From positions 12,964-76,963 of the forward strand of contig JBJXGZ010000143.1 in NCBI GenBank assembly GCA_046160625.1: 64,000 nt of DNA. Reading direction: 5' to 3'. Position 1 is the first letter of the stretch, and each line of letters begins with the position of its first letter. Made by a program: the position numbers and the translations under genes. Under the pieces are notes generated by a model, which was not told the DNA's origin, did no database searches, and saw only the letters and a list, made by a program, of their open reading frames with translations. This document shows positions 1 through 8,458 of this stretch, piece after piece. The stretch is from M3007 sp046160625. Its GTDB lineage: Bacteria > Bacteroidota > Bacteroidia > Chitinophagales > Saprospiraceae.

Positions 1-633
1 GTTTTTCAGGAAATAAATGATGGCGAGGCCAAGGCCAATGAGCAATAATAGTGGCCAGGTCCAAGCAAGAGCAATGCCTGTTTTCCCTTGAATCGAATTT
101 CCATGCCCTGCATTTGCCATACCCAATAACGCCCCTACACCCGCGGGAAGCAGACTTACGATGATGTTTCTTTGACTGAGTAAATACCCGACGAATTTGG
201 ATGCGGTGAGTCCTTCTTCACTGATTTTCTTGCTGAACAATGCCATTACGAGCGGACCGGCAAACCCCAGGAGTGATGAAGCAGAAGACTGCTTTACTCC
301 AGAAAACGAGGCCACGGCATTGGTTATGGCTGGCATCTTTGCCCCGAATATTACGCCAAGCAACTGCCCTGATTTCTCCTTAAGGTCGCTGTCGCCATCA
401 AGGAGACTGTCGAGATTGGCGAGAATGCCGGGATTAAAATCGCGCAATGTGCTGAAAACATCATCAATAGCATGGGAATCTCCACATTTTTCAAGCAAAC
501 CGGCAAGTATGGTGGGGGCGAGGCTACTAATGGCTTTGGCAATACCGACTTCATTTTCGCCATAAATTTTAGCGGCTTCGCTGAGCAGATCAGGGCTGAG
601 GTAATCTCTTACAGAGTCAAGGATGTTTGACAT
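1..633 (-). CDS. DUF937-like protein, 3' end beyond window
   Basis: The reading frame runs leftward from an ATG at 631-633 and is still open at base 1, so 211 residues are visible and the C terminus is missing. The N-terminal 150 residues are helical and rich in Ala, Leu and Ser, with the pattern of DUF937 proteins: starts MSNILDSVRDYLSPDLLSEA, then a SLAPTILAGLLE stretch and a LLGFAGPLVMALFS stretch. A hydrophobic segment (AWTWPLLLLIGLGLAIIYF) sits at the visible end and is probably a membrane anchor. In many Bacteroidota a periplasmic OmpA-like domain follows such an anchor; whether it does here cannot be seen. The family has no firm biochemical function. It is divergent to the solute-binding protein at 773 with about 140 bp between them. 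Confidence 0.75.
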   Translation of the reverse strand, partial: MSNILDSVRDYLSPDLLSEAAKIYGENEVGIAKAISSLAPTILAGLLEKCGDSHAIDDVFSTLRDFNPGILANLDSLLDGDSDLKEKSGQLLGVIFGAKMPAITNAVASFSGVKQSSASSLLGFAGPLVMALFSKKISEEGLTASKFVGYLLSQRNIIVSLLPAGVGALLGMANAGHGNSIQGKTGIALAWTWPLLLLIGLGLAIIYFLKN

Positions 634-772
634 GTTTGTTTTTTAAACTTTGATTGAAATAATATTATATGGAGGGCTTCCTGGCTGAAATAATTTAAGT
701 CAGATGCCCCTTGAACAACGTACTTGATAAAATGATTGCAGTTCTCCTGTTTTAGTTTAAGATTCCACCATT

Positions 773-2410
773 ATGCCTCGCATACTGCTATTCCTCAACT
801 TGTTTGTTTTCCTTTTTTCTTGTCATAACACCCCTGTTCCGACGGATGATCGCCGGGCTTTTCGATACAATCAACACAATCCCATCACTTCGCTTGACCC
901 GGCTTTTGCCCGTACCCAAAATAACATTTGGGCAGTAGATTGTTTGTTCAACGGCCTTGTCCAATTGGACGATAATCTTAACGTAAAACCCTGTATAGCA
1001 AAGCATTGGAGCATCTCACCTAATGGCTTGACTTATCGTTTTTCATTGCGCGAAGATGTATTTTTTCACGACGACCCCATATTTGCCAATGGCGGAAAAG
1101 GTAGAAAACTGATTGCTTCTGATGTGGTATACAGTTTTCAAAGACTGCTTGATGAGGCTTGGCCTAAGCCTGGTTCATGGATATTTAAAGACCGTGTGGC
1201 TGCGGATTCAGGATTTGTTGCAGAAAGTGATTCTGTTTTTATTCTGCGCCTCCAGACACCCTTCCAGCCGATGTTGCAAATCCTGACCATGCAATATGCC
1301 AGCATAGTGCCACCTGAAGTTTGTGAATTTTGGGGGCGAGATTTCCGCAGAAACCCCGTTGGCACAGGCCCATTTCGCTTTAAAATATGGGCTGAAAACC
1401 AGGCACTCGTATTGATCAAGAACGAGCAGTATTTCGAGCGGGACAGCACGGGTGTTCGCCTACCATACCTTGACGCCGTAAAAATCACGTTTATAAGTGA
1501 TCGGAAAACTGCATTTCTGGAATTTAAAAAAGGAAATCTGGACTATTTTTTTGGGCTTGAAAGTGCTTATATCAACGAACTTCTCACGCTAGACGGTGAG
1601 ATTCAACCCGTGCTTTCTGACCAGTTTTATTTTTTGAAAAACCCGTATTTAAATACAGAGTATTTGGGAATTCGTATGCAAAGTGATAGCCTGACTTGGA
1701 GTCAGACTATCAGTAATCCACTGCAAATCAAAAAGATACGCCAGGCGCTGAACTTTGGTTTTGACCGTGCCCAAATGTTACGCACCCTTCGCAACAATGT
1801 AGGCCGGGCTGCTACATCAGGTTTTGTGCCCCTGGGGCTCCCTTCTTTTGATGACGCAGCTGTTCCGGGCTATAGCTATGACCCTGATAAAGCCGCCAGA
1901 TTACTTGCTGAAGCGGGATACCCACAAGGAAAAAACCTTCCCAACATTATTCTGCTTTGCAACAATGAATACCTGGACCTTTGCACATTCATTGTACGTC
2001 AGTGGGAAGACTTGGGCGTAAAAGTCAAAATCGAAATGACTGAGACTGCGCTTTTGAGAGAACGTATGCGCAATGGTCATGCGCCATTTTTTCGGGCTTC
2101 CTGGATCGCCGACTACCCCGACGCGGAAAGTTTCCTGACTTGTTTTTATTCAAAAAACGGAGCACCACCGAATTACACCGGGTTTAAAAATGCTGCATTT
2201 GATCGCCTCTACGAGGCGTCCCTCCGCGAAACGGCTATAGACCGTCGCTATGCCTTTTACCGGGATATGGAAAAGATATTGGTCGAAGAAAGTCCAGTCA
2301 TTTTTCTTTTCTATGACGAAACAGCCCAGTTCGCCAATCGCAAAGTGAAGGGCCTTTCCCGCAACGCAATCAATCTATTGTCGCTTAAAAAGGTCCGGAT
2401 AGGGCATTGA
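773..2410 (+). CDS. ABC transporter family 5 solute-binding lipoprotein
   Basis: A 545-residue periplasmic binding protein of the SBP_bac_5 (oligopeptide/nickel) family. The N terminus is a lipoprotein signal with lipobox LFSC, placing the acylated Cys at residue 17. The family signature is visible near residue 190-215 (NPVGTGPFRFKIW followed by LIKNEQYF), and the C-terminal half has the usual YDPDKAARLLAEAGYP segment. Family members hand peptides or similar ligands to an inner-membrane ABC permease. No permease or ATPase gene lies next to it, so it is an orphan binding protein here. Its length matches the family. It ends 125 bp before sppA, which has its own promoter motif. The ligand cannot be told from the sequence. 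Confidence 0.9.
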   Translation: MPRILLFLNLFVFLFSCHNTPVPTDDRRAFRYNQHNPITSLDPAFARTQNNIWAVDCLFNGLVQLDDNLNVKPCIAKHWSISPNGLTYRFSLREDVFFHDDPIFANGGKGRKLIASDVVYSFQRLLDEAWPKPGSWIFKDRVAADSGFVAESDSVFILRLQTPFQPMLQILTMQYASIVPPEVCEFWGRDFRRNPVGTGPFRFKIWAENQALVLIKNEQYFERDSTGVRLPYLDAVKITFISDRKTAFLEFKKGNLDYFFGLESAYINELLTLDGEIQPVLSDQFYFLKNPYLNTEYLGIRMQSDSLTWSQTISNPLQIKKIRQALNFGFDRAQMLRTLRNNVGRAATSGFVPLGLPSFDDAAVPGYSYDPDKAARLLAEAGYPQGKNLPNIILLCNNEYLDLCTFIVRQWEDLGVKVKIEMTETALLRERMRNGHAPFFRASWIADYPDAESFLTCFYSKNGAPPNYTGFKNAAFDRLYEASLRETAIDRRYAFYRDMEKILVEESPVIFLFYDETAQFANRKVKGLSRNAINLLSLKKVRIGH

Positions 2411-2468
2411 ATCTTTTTCATTTATCCCTTCCCTTTGCCCCCTGCTCCTTGAATGAGCGAGTTTTATC

Positions 2469-2476
2469 TAATTTTG
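2469..2476 (+). promoter_or_regulatory. Predicted -7 promoter element of sppA
   Basis: TAATTTTG fits the Bacteroidota -7 consensus TAnnTTTG. It lies 60 bp before the ATG at 2536, giving a short untranslated leader, and it argues against the in-frame start at 2407 that would overlap the preceding gene. Confidence 0.5.
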
Positions 2477-2535
2477 GAAAACAAGGAGGGAAAGGTCTTT
2501 GTCTTTGTGCCTGGATAATACTCAACAACAGCAGC

Positions 2536-4323
2536 ATGAATCAGTTTTTCAAATTCCTTTTCGCTTCCTGCCTGGGCACAGCGCTTGCGCTTGGCTTACT
2601 TCTTTTCATCGGCATTGGCTGGGCAGCCAGTATGGCTGGAAATGCTTCAAAAAAAGAAAAAGTCAATGTCAACGCTAACTCAGTACTCGAACTTGATTTC
2701 AAAAATATCATCCCGGAAAAAACAAATAACCTTCCGATGGATCCTTTTGATTTCGACCAAAAAGACATACTCGGCCTTTCAGATATGGTAAGCGCCATCC
2801 AACGCGCTAAAGAGGATCCTGACATCAAGGGTATTTACCTCAATGCGCCTGTTGTTATGATTGGAAAGGCCAGTTCCGCAACCTTGCGCAATGCACTGGC
2901 TGATTTCCGTTCTTCGGGAAAGTTCATTGTTTCCTACGCAAATTTTTATACCCAAGGAGCATACTACCTCGCATCTGTAGCGGACAGCGTATTTATGAGT
3001 CCCCAAGGGGTGGTAGATTTTAGAGGTTATTCAAGCACTGTCACTTATTACAAGGGTATGCTCGACAAATTGGATGTGAAAATGCGCATATTCTACTGCG
3101 GTAAGTACAAAAGTGCCACAGAGCCTTACCGTGCGGATAAAATGAGTGAGGAAAACCGGCTACAAATCCGTGAATACATCACCCCGCTTTACGATATCTT
3201 TATCAAAGACGTCGCTCAGAGCCGCAATATTGCAGAGACGGAGCTTCGCCAAATAGCTGAGCGGTACGACGGTTTCAGCGCTGAAAAAGCGAAGCAATCT
3301 CGACTAATTGATCGTTTAGCCTACGAAGACGAAGCATTTGCAATGATCAAAAACCGCATTGGGCTGTCTGAAAAGGAAAAACTTAACCGTGTCAGCCTGG
3401 AAGAATATTTTGAAGCGCGTGGCAAAAAGACCAACTTTTCGGTCAAGGACAAAATTGCCGTAGTATACGCCGAAGGCGAAATCCACGATGGCGAAGAGGG
3501 CGAACCCGGGACCATCCTCGATGGAAAATATATAAAAATGCTGCGCAAAATCCGGAAAGACCCGAGCATAAAAGCCATTGTGTTGCGCGTAAATTCACCC
3601 GGCGGCAGCTCTCTAGCCAGCGATAATATTCTTCGCGAACTCGACCTTTGCCGGCAAGCCGGCAAACCAATAGTAGTTAGCATGGGCGACGTGGCGGCCT
3701 CTGGTGGATACTACATAGCGTGCCATGCCGACAGCATTTTTGCCGAACCCGCAACTATTACCGGGTCTATCGGCGTGTTTGGCATGATCCCGATTTTGGA
3801 AGAAACCATGCGCAACAAACTCGGCATAACTTTCGACACCGTCCGCACACAGAAATTCTCGGCATTTGGCAGCGCGGTGTATGACTTTTCGCCTGAAGAG
3901 AGCCAGTTAATTCAAAATCGGGTGGATTGGATTTACCAGGATTTTATTGGCAAAGTCGCTGTGGGCCGAAAGCGTACTCCGGAGCAAATCAATGAAATAG
4001 CGCAAGGGCGGGTATGGTCGGCCGCAAAGGCGAAAGAAATCGGCCTGGTGGACGATCTCGGCGGACTTGATCGCGCCCTTGGTGCCGCAGCCAAACTTGC
4101 GAACCTTGAAAAATACCGCATTACGGAATATCCGCAGACCAAGTCTGGCTTCGAACAGTTCCTGGATCAGCTCATGGACAAAAAAGAGCGTGACGACAGC
4201 GTTAAATCTTGGGCCATTCGCCAAGAACTGGGCGATTTTTATCCGATATACAAAACCGTGCAGGGCTTCCGGCAGAACAAGGGGATTTTGTTTCGGATGC
4301 CTTATGAGTTGTCTGTGAATTGA
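2536..4323 (+). CDS. sppA: Signal peptide peptidase SppA, 67K type
   Basis: A 595-residue membrane-bound serine protease that degrades cleaved signal peptides. It has one N-terminal membrane segment (about residues 10-33) and two tandem S49 domains, as in the E. coli 67K form. The catalytic dyad is visible: Lys192 in GKYKSATEP of the N-terminal domain and Ser389 in VAASGGYY of the C-terminal domain. The oxyanion region RVNSPGGSS lies at 351-359. The start at 2536 is preferred over 2407: the extra 43 residues have no family match, the hydrophobic anchor follows the second Met directly, and a -7 element sits between the two. It converges on the next gene across a perfect inverted repeat. Confidence 0.95.
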   Translation: MNQFFKFLFASCLGTALALGLLLFIGIGWAASMAGNASKKEKVNVNANSVLELDFKNIIPEKTNNLPMDPFDFDQKDILGLSDMVSAIQRAKEDPDIKGIYLNAPVVMIGKASSATLRNALADFRSSGKFIVSYANFYTQGAYYLASVADSVFMSPQGVVDFRGYSSTVTYYKGMLDKLDVKMRIFYCGKYKSATEPYRADKMSEENRLQIREYITPLYDIFIKDVAQSRNIAETELRQIAERYDGFSAEKAKQSRLIDRLAYEDEAFAMIKNRIGLSEKEKLNRVSLEEYFEARGKKTNFSVKDKIAVVYAEGEIHDGEEGEPGTILDGKYIKMLRKIRKDPSIKAIVLRVNSPGGSSLASDNILRELDLCRQAGKPIVVSMGDVAASGGYYIACHADSIFAEPATITGSIGVFGMIPILEETMRNKLGITFDTVRTQKFSAFGSAVYDFSPEESQLIQNRVDWIYQDFIGKVAVGRKRTPEQINEIAQGRVWSAAKAKEIGLVDDLGGLDRALGAAAKLANLEKYRITEYPQTKSGFEQFLDQLMDKKERDDSVKSWAIRQELGDFYPIYKTVQGFRQNKGILFRMPYELSVN

Positions 4324-4344
4324 TTGTGGAATAGGGCCTTAGCA

Positions 4345-4379
4345 AAGTGATAGTCTCACTTAAAGTGAGACTATCACTT
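4345..4379. repeat. Perfect 17-bp inverted repeat between convergent genes
   Basis: Arms 4345-4361 and 4363-4379 are exact reverse complements around one central base. It sits 21 bp after the sppA stop and 8 bp before the stop of the opposing gene. It could act as a bidirectional terminator, though neither side has a clear T run. It belongs to the set of long intergenic inverted repeats described in the findings. Confidence 0.8.
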
Positions 4380-4387
4380 ACTTACTC

Positions 4388-5788
4388 TTACCAACGCACA
4401 TACCCGCTCGTATCTCTAAAATTAAAAAATTCCCGCGGCAATTCCTCGAACGGATAATTCTTAAACGCCCCTAAAAACAAACGCGGGCGGGTTAATAAGC
4501 TATCAAACCGTTCTGGGCTGTCGTGAATAATCAAACAGCGAGCGCTGTCAGGATGCTTCATAGAGGATAGCATTAAGAATTCATACGAACTGCCCCAGGT
4601 CATTTTGAGCGTTTCCGTTGGGACTTGTTTTTCAGAAAGTACAATTTTCCGTTTCGACCGATAAGCAGTCTCTTTCAAAAAGGTTTGCTCCCAATGTAGT
4701 TTATCCGTCCAGGGACGATGGGTTATTCCGATACGGAAAAGATTGATTGCGAATAAGATACCCAACGCGACCAACCCGCTTCGAGCGAGTTGGTCGCGCT
4801 GGTTTTGATCTCGCAGCACATCAAAAATCAAGGGAATAGAAGCAAAAACTGCCAGGGGCAGGTACAGGTTTTCCATATAAAACTGCTGCCCCACGGCTTC
4901 GTAATATGGGACGTTTACCATGATTACAAATACCAGTGGCCAGCCTCCTACGAACAGGACTTTAACCCAAGCCCTGTTCCAAACATAGTACACCACACAC
5001 GCCGCGATCACCGCCCAGAGCAACCAATAATCCCGAATACTCCATTCCAAAAACTTCCGATTACTCTCTATATCAAACCAATGCGGCCACAATTTGCCAA
5101 ATGCTTCCTGGCGTTGTATGGCTATAGCGTCGTACCAGTCCAGTTTCAGCACTTTATATTTAAGAATTGCCAATGCCCCAAAAACACCCAGGGCAGTTAC
5201 GTGTATCCAGGTCCAGGCACGGGGTTTATTCCGATCCAGTAGGAAGAACAGGCATAGAAAAGCATGGGCATACAAAACCAAAGGATGGAAATAAAAGGCC
5301 GTCACCAGAGCACCCAGCCAAAGCGGCCATTCCCACCAGCGAAAGGCCATTAATGAGCCTTTAGCATGCATCCAGGCAAATACAGCACAAAGAAAAACCA
5401 GGCCCGCAGGCATTTCTGAAAGCCAATAAAATGTGTGGGTTGTCATTAAGGTGGCAACCAGTCCGATAGCAAGCGACCAACGCCATTGCCCGATGCGCCA
5501 GCAGAAAAAAGCCAAAATGGCTGGCCAAACTGCATGTCCAATGGAATAAGCCATCAAAACCCCTTTCAAGGGAAGTCCAAGCGCTTGTGCCGCCCAAGGC
5601 CAGAATTGTGTGACTGCAGCCCCAAAACGCCCACTTTGGATCTCTATGGCACCACTCTTCAGGATCAAAAAGGTCTGGAAGGCCATGTCCAGATTAATGA
5701 TACGCTCCTGATAAAACACCATTGCCAGCACGATCAACGCGCCAAAGAGCCCAAGACAAAGCACTAAAGCGTTGTGGTTTGCTTTCAT
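4388..5788 (-). CDS. Polytopic membrane protein, possibly GT-C type
   Basis: A 466-residue integral membrane protein with roughly nine to eleven hydrophobic segments and a soluble C-terminal tail of about 90 residues. The first loop contains INLDMAFQTF, where an acidic residue follows the first membrane segment, as in GT-C fold glycosyltransferases. I do not recognise a specific family, so the sugar-transfer role is only a guess. Its ATG lies 2 bp after the stop of the upstream methyltransferase gene on the same strand, so the two are very probably co-transcribed. The 3' end faces sppA across an inverted repeat. Confidence 0.75.
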   Translation of the reverse strand: MKANHNALVLCLGLFGALIVLAMVFYQERIINLDMAFQTFLILKSGAIEIQSGRFGAAVTQFWPWAAQALGLPLKGVLMAYSIGHAVWPAILAFFCWRIGQWRWSLAIGLVATLMTTHTFYWLSEMPAGLVFLCAVFAWMHAKGSLMAFRWWEWPLWLGALVTAFYFHPLVLYAHAFLCLFFLLDRNKPRAWTWIHVTALGVFGALAILKYKVLKLDWYDAIAIQRQEAFGKLWPHWFDIESNRKFLEWSIRDYWLLWAVIAACVVYYVWNRAWVKVLFVGGWPLVFVIMVNVPYYEAVGQQFYMENLYLPLAVFASIPLIFDVLRDQNQRDQLARSGLVALGILFAINLFRIGITHRPWTDKLHWEQTFLKETAYRSKRKIVLSEKQVPTETLKMTWGSSYEFLMLSSMKHPDSARCLIIHDSPERFDSLLTRPRLFLGAFKNYPFEELPREFFNFRDTSGYVRW

Positions 5789-5790
5789 AC

Positions 5791-6909
5791 TTAATACATT
5801 TCAAACTTCTGATAACTACATTCAAGCGCCCCGTTGATCAGGGGAATTTTTTGTGCAGATTTAAGCCCAATGTGTTTCAACGCGTCGCGATTGGAAGAAA
5901 TAATCCAGGCCGACCAGCCTGGCCAGCGTTTTTTCAGGATGTCCCCAATATTTTTGTAAAAAGCAACTGTATCCTCGATCTTAAGTCGCTCGTCATAAGG
6001 CGGATTCATAATCAGGGTTCCTGGAGGCTCCGGGGCTTCCAATTTCTCAAAGGGTATTTTTTCCACCCGAACCACCGTTTCCAAGCCCGCCGACATCAGA
6101 TTGAGCGCAGTAGCATTGCGAGCACGCGGGTCTTTATCGGCTGCAAGTATTTGAAATTCAAAGGGTTGAATCCTGGTATCTGCTTCGGCTTTCAGTGTTT
6201 TCCAGAGTTTCTGGTCAAAATCAGGCCATTTGAAAAAGCCAAAAGATTCGCGTTTAATTTGTGGTGGGGTGTTCGTTGCAAGCATCGCCGCTTCAATGGG
6301 CAATGTACCAGAGCCACACATCGGATCCACAAAAGGCCCTTGCCCATTCCAGCCAGAGAGCAATACCATCCCGGCGGCCAAAACCTCGTTTAGCGGAGCT
6401 TCTACAGTATCGCGGCGGTAATTGCGGCGGTGTAGGGAGTCGCCACTTGCATCCAGGGAAATGTCGGCATGTGTGCCCTGCACGTGTACATTGATCCGCA
6501 AAGTAGGGCCAATAGTGCTCACGTTGGGGCGGCGGTTGTATCTGTCCCGGAATTGGTCCACAATGGCATCCTTGGTCAGCAGGCCCAGGTATTGGGAGTG
6601 CCGAAACACCTCGCCTTGAGCAATCGCATCTACTGCTAGCGTGTCGCCAACACCCATATATACTGCCCAGTTGATTTCGCGGACAGCCTCGTACATATCG
6701 CGTTCATTATAGGCTGAAAAAGAGTGGATGGGCACCAGGATACGAAGTGCACTCCTGAGTTCGTAATTGGCTCGGTAAAGCAGGCTTATATCGCCAGTAA
6801 ACGCCACGGCACGCTTGAGTGGGCGGATCCCCGTTGCTCCCATGGCAAGGAGTTCATTGGCAAGAACAGGCTCGAGACCCGCAAGGGTTTTGGCGAGATA
6901 TGGCTGCAT
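5791..6909 (-). CDS. rlmL: THUMP-domain class I rRNA N2-guanine methyltransferase
   Basis: A 372-residue S-adenosylmethionine-dependent RNA methyltransferase of the RlmL/YpsC type. The N-terminal 160 residues are the ferredoxin-like and THUMP RNA-binding part. The Rossmann catalytic domain shows VDPMCGSGTLPIEAA (motif I, residues 194-208) and the NPPY tetrad (302-305) used by enzymes that methylate a planar exocyclic amine. E. coli RlmL makes m2G2445 in 23S rRNA and has a second, RlmK, methylase domain. This protein has only the first half, which is normal for Bacteroidota and Firmicutes forms. It leads an operon with the membrane protein that follows. Confidence 0.9.
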   Translation of the reverse strand: MQPYLAKTLAGLEPVLANELLAMGATGIRPLKRAVAFTGDISLLYRANYELRSALRILVPIHSFSAYNERDMYEAVREINWAVYMGVGDTLAVDAIAQGEVFRHSQYLGLLTKDAIVDQFRDRYNRRPNVSTIGPTLRINVHVQGTHADISLDASGDSLHRRNYRRDTVEAPLNEVLAAGMVLLSGWNGQGPFVDPMCGSGTLPIEAAMLATNTPPQIKRESFGFFKWPDFDQKLWKTLKAEADTRIQPFEFQILAADKDPRARNATALNLMSAGLETVVRVEKIPFEKLEAPEPPGTLIMNPPYDERLKIEDTVAFYKNIGDILKKRWPGWSAWIISSNRDALKHIGLKSAQKIPLINGALECSYQKFEMY

Positions 6910-6990
6910 TGATTTTTAATGAGATATTTAAGGGGCAAGATGGTTCATGGTTGAGTTCACGGAGATTATTGAGGCTGAATCAAACCATCC

Positions 6991-7881
6991 TCAACTCCGT
7001 TTAACTTTAAGACTATCAAGGAATTGCAAGGTTCCGGAAAGGCCATTGAGCAACATTACGTTGGCCGGAATTTTTAAGGGTCCAACGAAAAACTGATGCC
7101 CGGTTAGCAATAGCTCACAGCCATTAATGGATTGTACCACATTGTCCACATACGTTTGTATGGGGTGTCGTGGGAGCGGTTCCTGCAAATTGGTAAACAC
7201 ATAATCGGGCCTGAGAGCATGGCACGCGTCCCGAAGATCGCCTATCGCAACGTTTGCCCCAAGATAAGATACGCGCATTCCTCTCGATCGCAGCAAATAC
7301 TGAATAAAAAGAAGCGTCAACTCCTGCGTTTCACCCTCCGGGGAATACAGCAAAAAAACGGGCGTATCTATACCCGACACAGCCTTATCCACTGCCACCA
7401 TCAATTTCCGCCGAATGATTTGACCTACAAATTTTTCGTGTGCCGGGCTGATACTGTTGGTAAGCCAGAGCAGGCGGAGTTTGTCCAGAAAAGGATAAAC
7501 CAGTTCCAACATAGCGCGCTCAAATCCGTTGGCCCCTACATATTCCACAAATACCCGTTCAAAGGCGGCTTCATTGAGGTCAATCATTGCCAGCGTCAGG
7601 GAATCTATTTGAGCATTGGGGTTGGGGTTGTTTTGAGCAATAGCGGCGCCCTTCGCAGCAATCTCATCCGCCGACATTTGCGCCAATTTACTGATTTTAA
7701 TACCGTTGCGGTTGAGTAGAGCTATATTAAAGAGGTGCCGAAGGTTTTCATCCGTATAATATCGGATGTTGGTTTCTGTGCGTGCTGGGGTAATAAGGCC
7801 GTAGCGCTGTTCCCATATTCGAATGGTATGGGCCTTTATGCCCGTCAGTTTCTCCAAATCCCGTATGGAGTAGATCGCCAT
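6991..7881 (-). CDS. MerR-family regulator with degenerate B12-binding domain
   Basis: A 296-residue transcription factor. The N-terminal MerR winged helix is clear (YSIRDLEKLTGIKAHTIRIW, then EQRYGL). The rest resembles the four-helix cap and cobalamin-binding Rossmann domain of CarH/LitR regulators, including ISPAHEKF before an IRRKL helix and the SYLGANV strand. The usual E/D-x-H-x-x-G cobalamin motif reads GETQELT at 183-189: the cobalt-ligand His is Gln186 and the Gly is Thr189. B12 binding is therefore doubtful. The start at 7881 fits the family better than 7905. No carotenoid gene, a common neighbour, is present. A CACCTTTG at 7903-7910 on the minus strand is a near match to the promoter consensus but would leave almost no leader. 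Confidence 0.85.
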   Translation of the reverse strand: MAIYSIRDLEKLTGIKAHTIRIWEQRYGLITPARTETNIRYYTDENLRHLFNIALLNRNGIKISKLAQMSADEIAAKGAAIAQNNPNPNAQIDSLTLAMIDLNEAAFERVFVEYVGANGFERAMLELVYPFLDKLRLLWLTNSISPAHEKFVGQIIRRKLMVAVDKAVSGIDTPVFLLYSPEGETQELTLLFIQYLLRSRGMRVSYLGANVAIGDLRDACHALRPDYVFTNLQEPLPRHPIQTYVDNVVQSINGCELLLTGHQFFVGPLKIPANVMLLNGLSGTLQFLDSLKVKRS

Positions 7882-8060
7882 GGATGGTTGGTTATTTCGC
7901 CACAAAGGTGTTCAAACAGACTGTCTTGTTAAATGTTTATTAAAAAAACTTCCACAATTTTTGCTAAGTGATGCCCTATGTGCGCATTAGGCACAAATTT
8001 TGACGCGTCGAATAAACTACCGCTTTCAAGGTTATTGCGGCCTGAAATGCCAGATTCACG

Positions 8061-8090
8061 ACCGTTCCCTTAATATTTCCACCGTTCCCT
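8061..8090 (+). promoter_or_regulatory. Exact direct repeat, candidate LytTR-type operator
   Basis: ACCGTTCCCT occurs at 8061-8070 and again at 8081-8090, a 20-bp period close to two helical turns. It ends 21 bp before the -7 element of the small peptide gene. The first six bases match the ACCGTT core of LytTR half-sites, which are 9-bp direct repeats spaced by about 12 bp. The later bases do not fit that consensus, so the regulator type is a guess. Confidence 0.5.
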
Positions 8091-8111
8091 TGGTAAATTG
8101 CAAAAACGTAA

Positions 8112-8119
8112 TACCTTTG
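8112..8119 (+). promoter_or_regulatory. Predicted -7 promoter element
   Basis: TACCTTTG, a full match to TAnnTTTG, 39 bp before the small peptide gene and just downstream of the direct repeat. Confidence 0.55.
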
Positions 8120-8150
8120 GGCAAATTTTCACCTTTCCTACAAGTCACGG

Positions 8151-8360
8151 ATGCTTATGTTTTCACCTTTTAAAAAGAAAGACGATCACCCTAGCGTTGG
8201 GCAGGGCAAAAAAAACACTTCACTGGACGCACTAGAGTCCGAATTGAATGTTTTGAACAAGTCAGACTTAAGTAAAGTGGAAGGTGGGAAAGAGGCTAAA
8301 AAGCCTTTGTCAGATATTTCTGGATTACGTAGTAGTATAGGCGGCACTATCCCGCTGTGA
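8151..8360 (+). CDS. Small peptide with double-glycine leader-like motif
   Basis: A 69-residue protein with no database family that I recognise. Residues 1-46 look like a bacteriocin or natural-product leader: a Lys-rich start, an amphipathic LDALESELNVL helix, and LNKSDLSKVEGG ending at Gly45-Gly46. That end matches the double-glycine cleavage pattern of C39 peptidase exporters. The remaining 23 residues are small, polar and end in SSIGGTIPL; they contain no Cys. The gene has its own promoter motif, an upstream direct repeat and a strong terminator, so it is probably a real single-gene unit. No peptidase, exporter or modification enzyme lies nearby. A second in-frame Met at 8157 is an equally good start. 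It could instead be an unrelated small cytoplasmic protein. Confidence 0.6.
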   Translation: MLMFSPFKKKDDHPSVGQGKKNTSLDALESELNVLNKSDLSKVEGGKEAKKPLSDISGLRSSIGGTIPL

Positions 8361-8381
8361 ACAAACAACACACTCAGTACG

Positions 8382-8422
8382 ATATGAGTCAACTCGGTCT
8401 CCGGGTTGGCTCATATTTTTTT
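8382..8422 (+). terminator. Rho-independent terminator
   Basis: A stem of about 15 bp (8382-8396 with 8401-8415) with a 4-base loop is followed by a T run to 8422. It closes the small peptide transcript. Confidence 0.85.
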
Positions 8423-8458
8423 GCGGAGGCATCCTTGAATATTGTTTGAAGTCGCCTT

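Noticed and set aside
2407..2535. Longer N terminus for SppA
   Set aside because: A promoter element lies inside it and the membrane anchor starts right at the second Met.
5722..6393. Open frame of 223 residues on the plus strand
   Set aside because: It lies antisense to the methyltransferase and the membrane protein, spans their junction and has no recognisable domain.
7132..7719. Open frame of 195 residues on the plus strand
   Set aside because: It is antisense to the MerR regulator, whose domains are clear.
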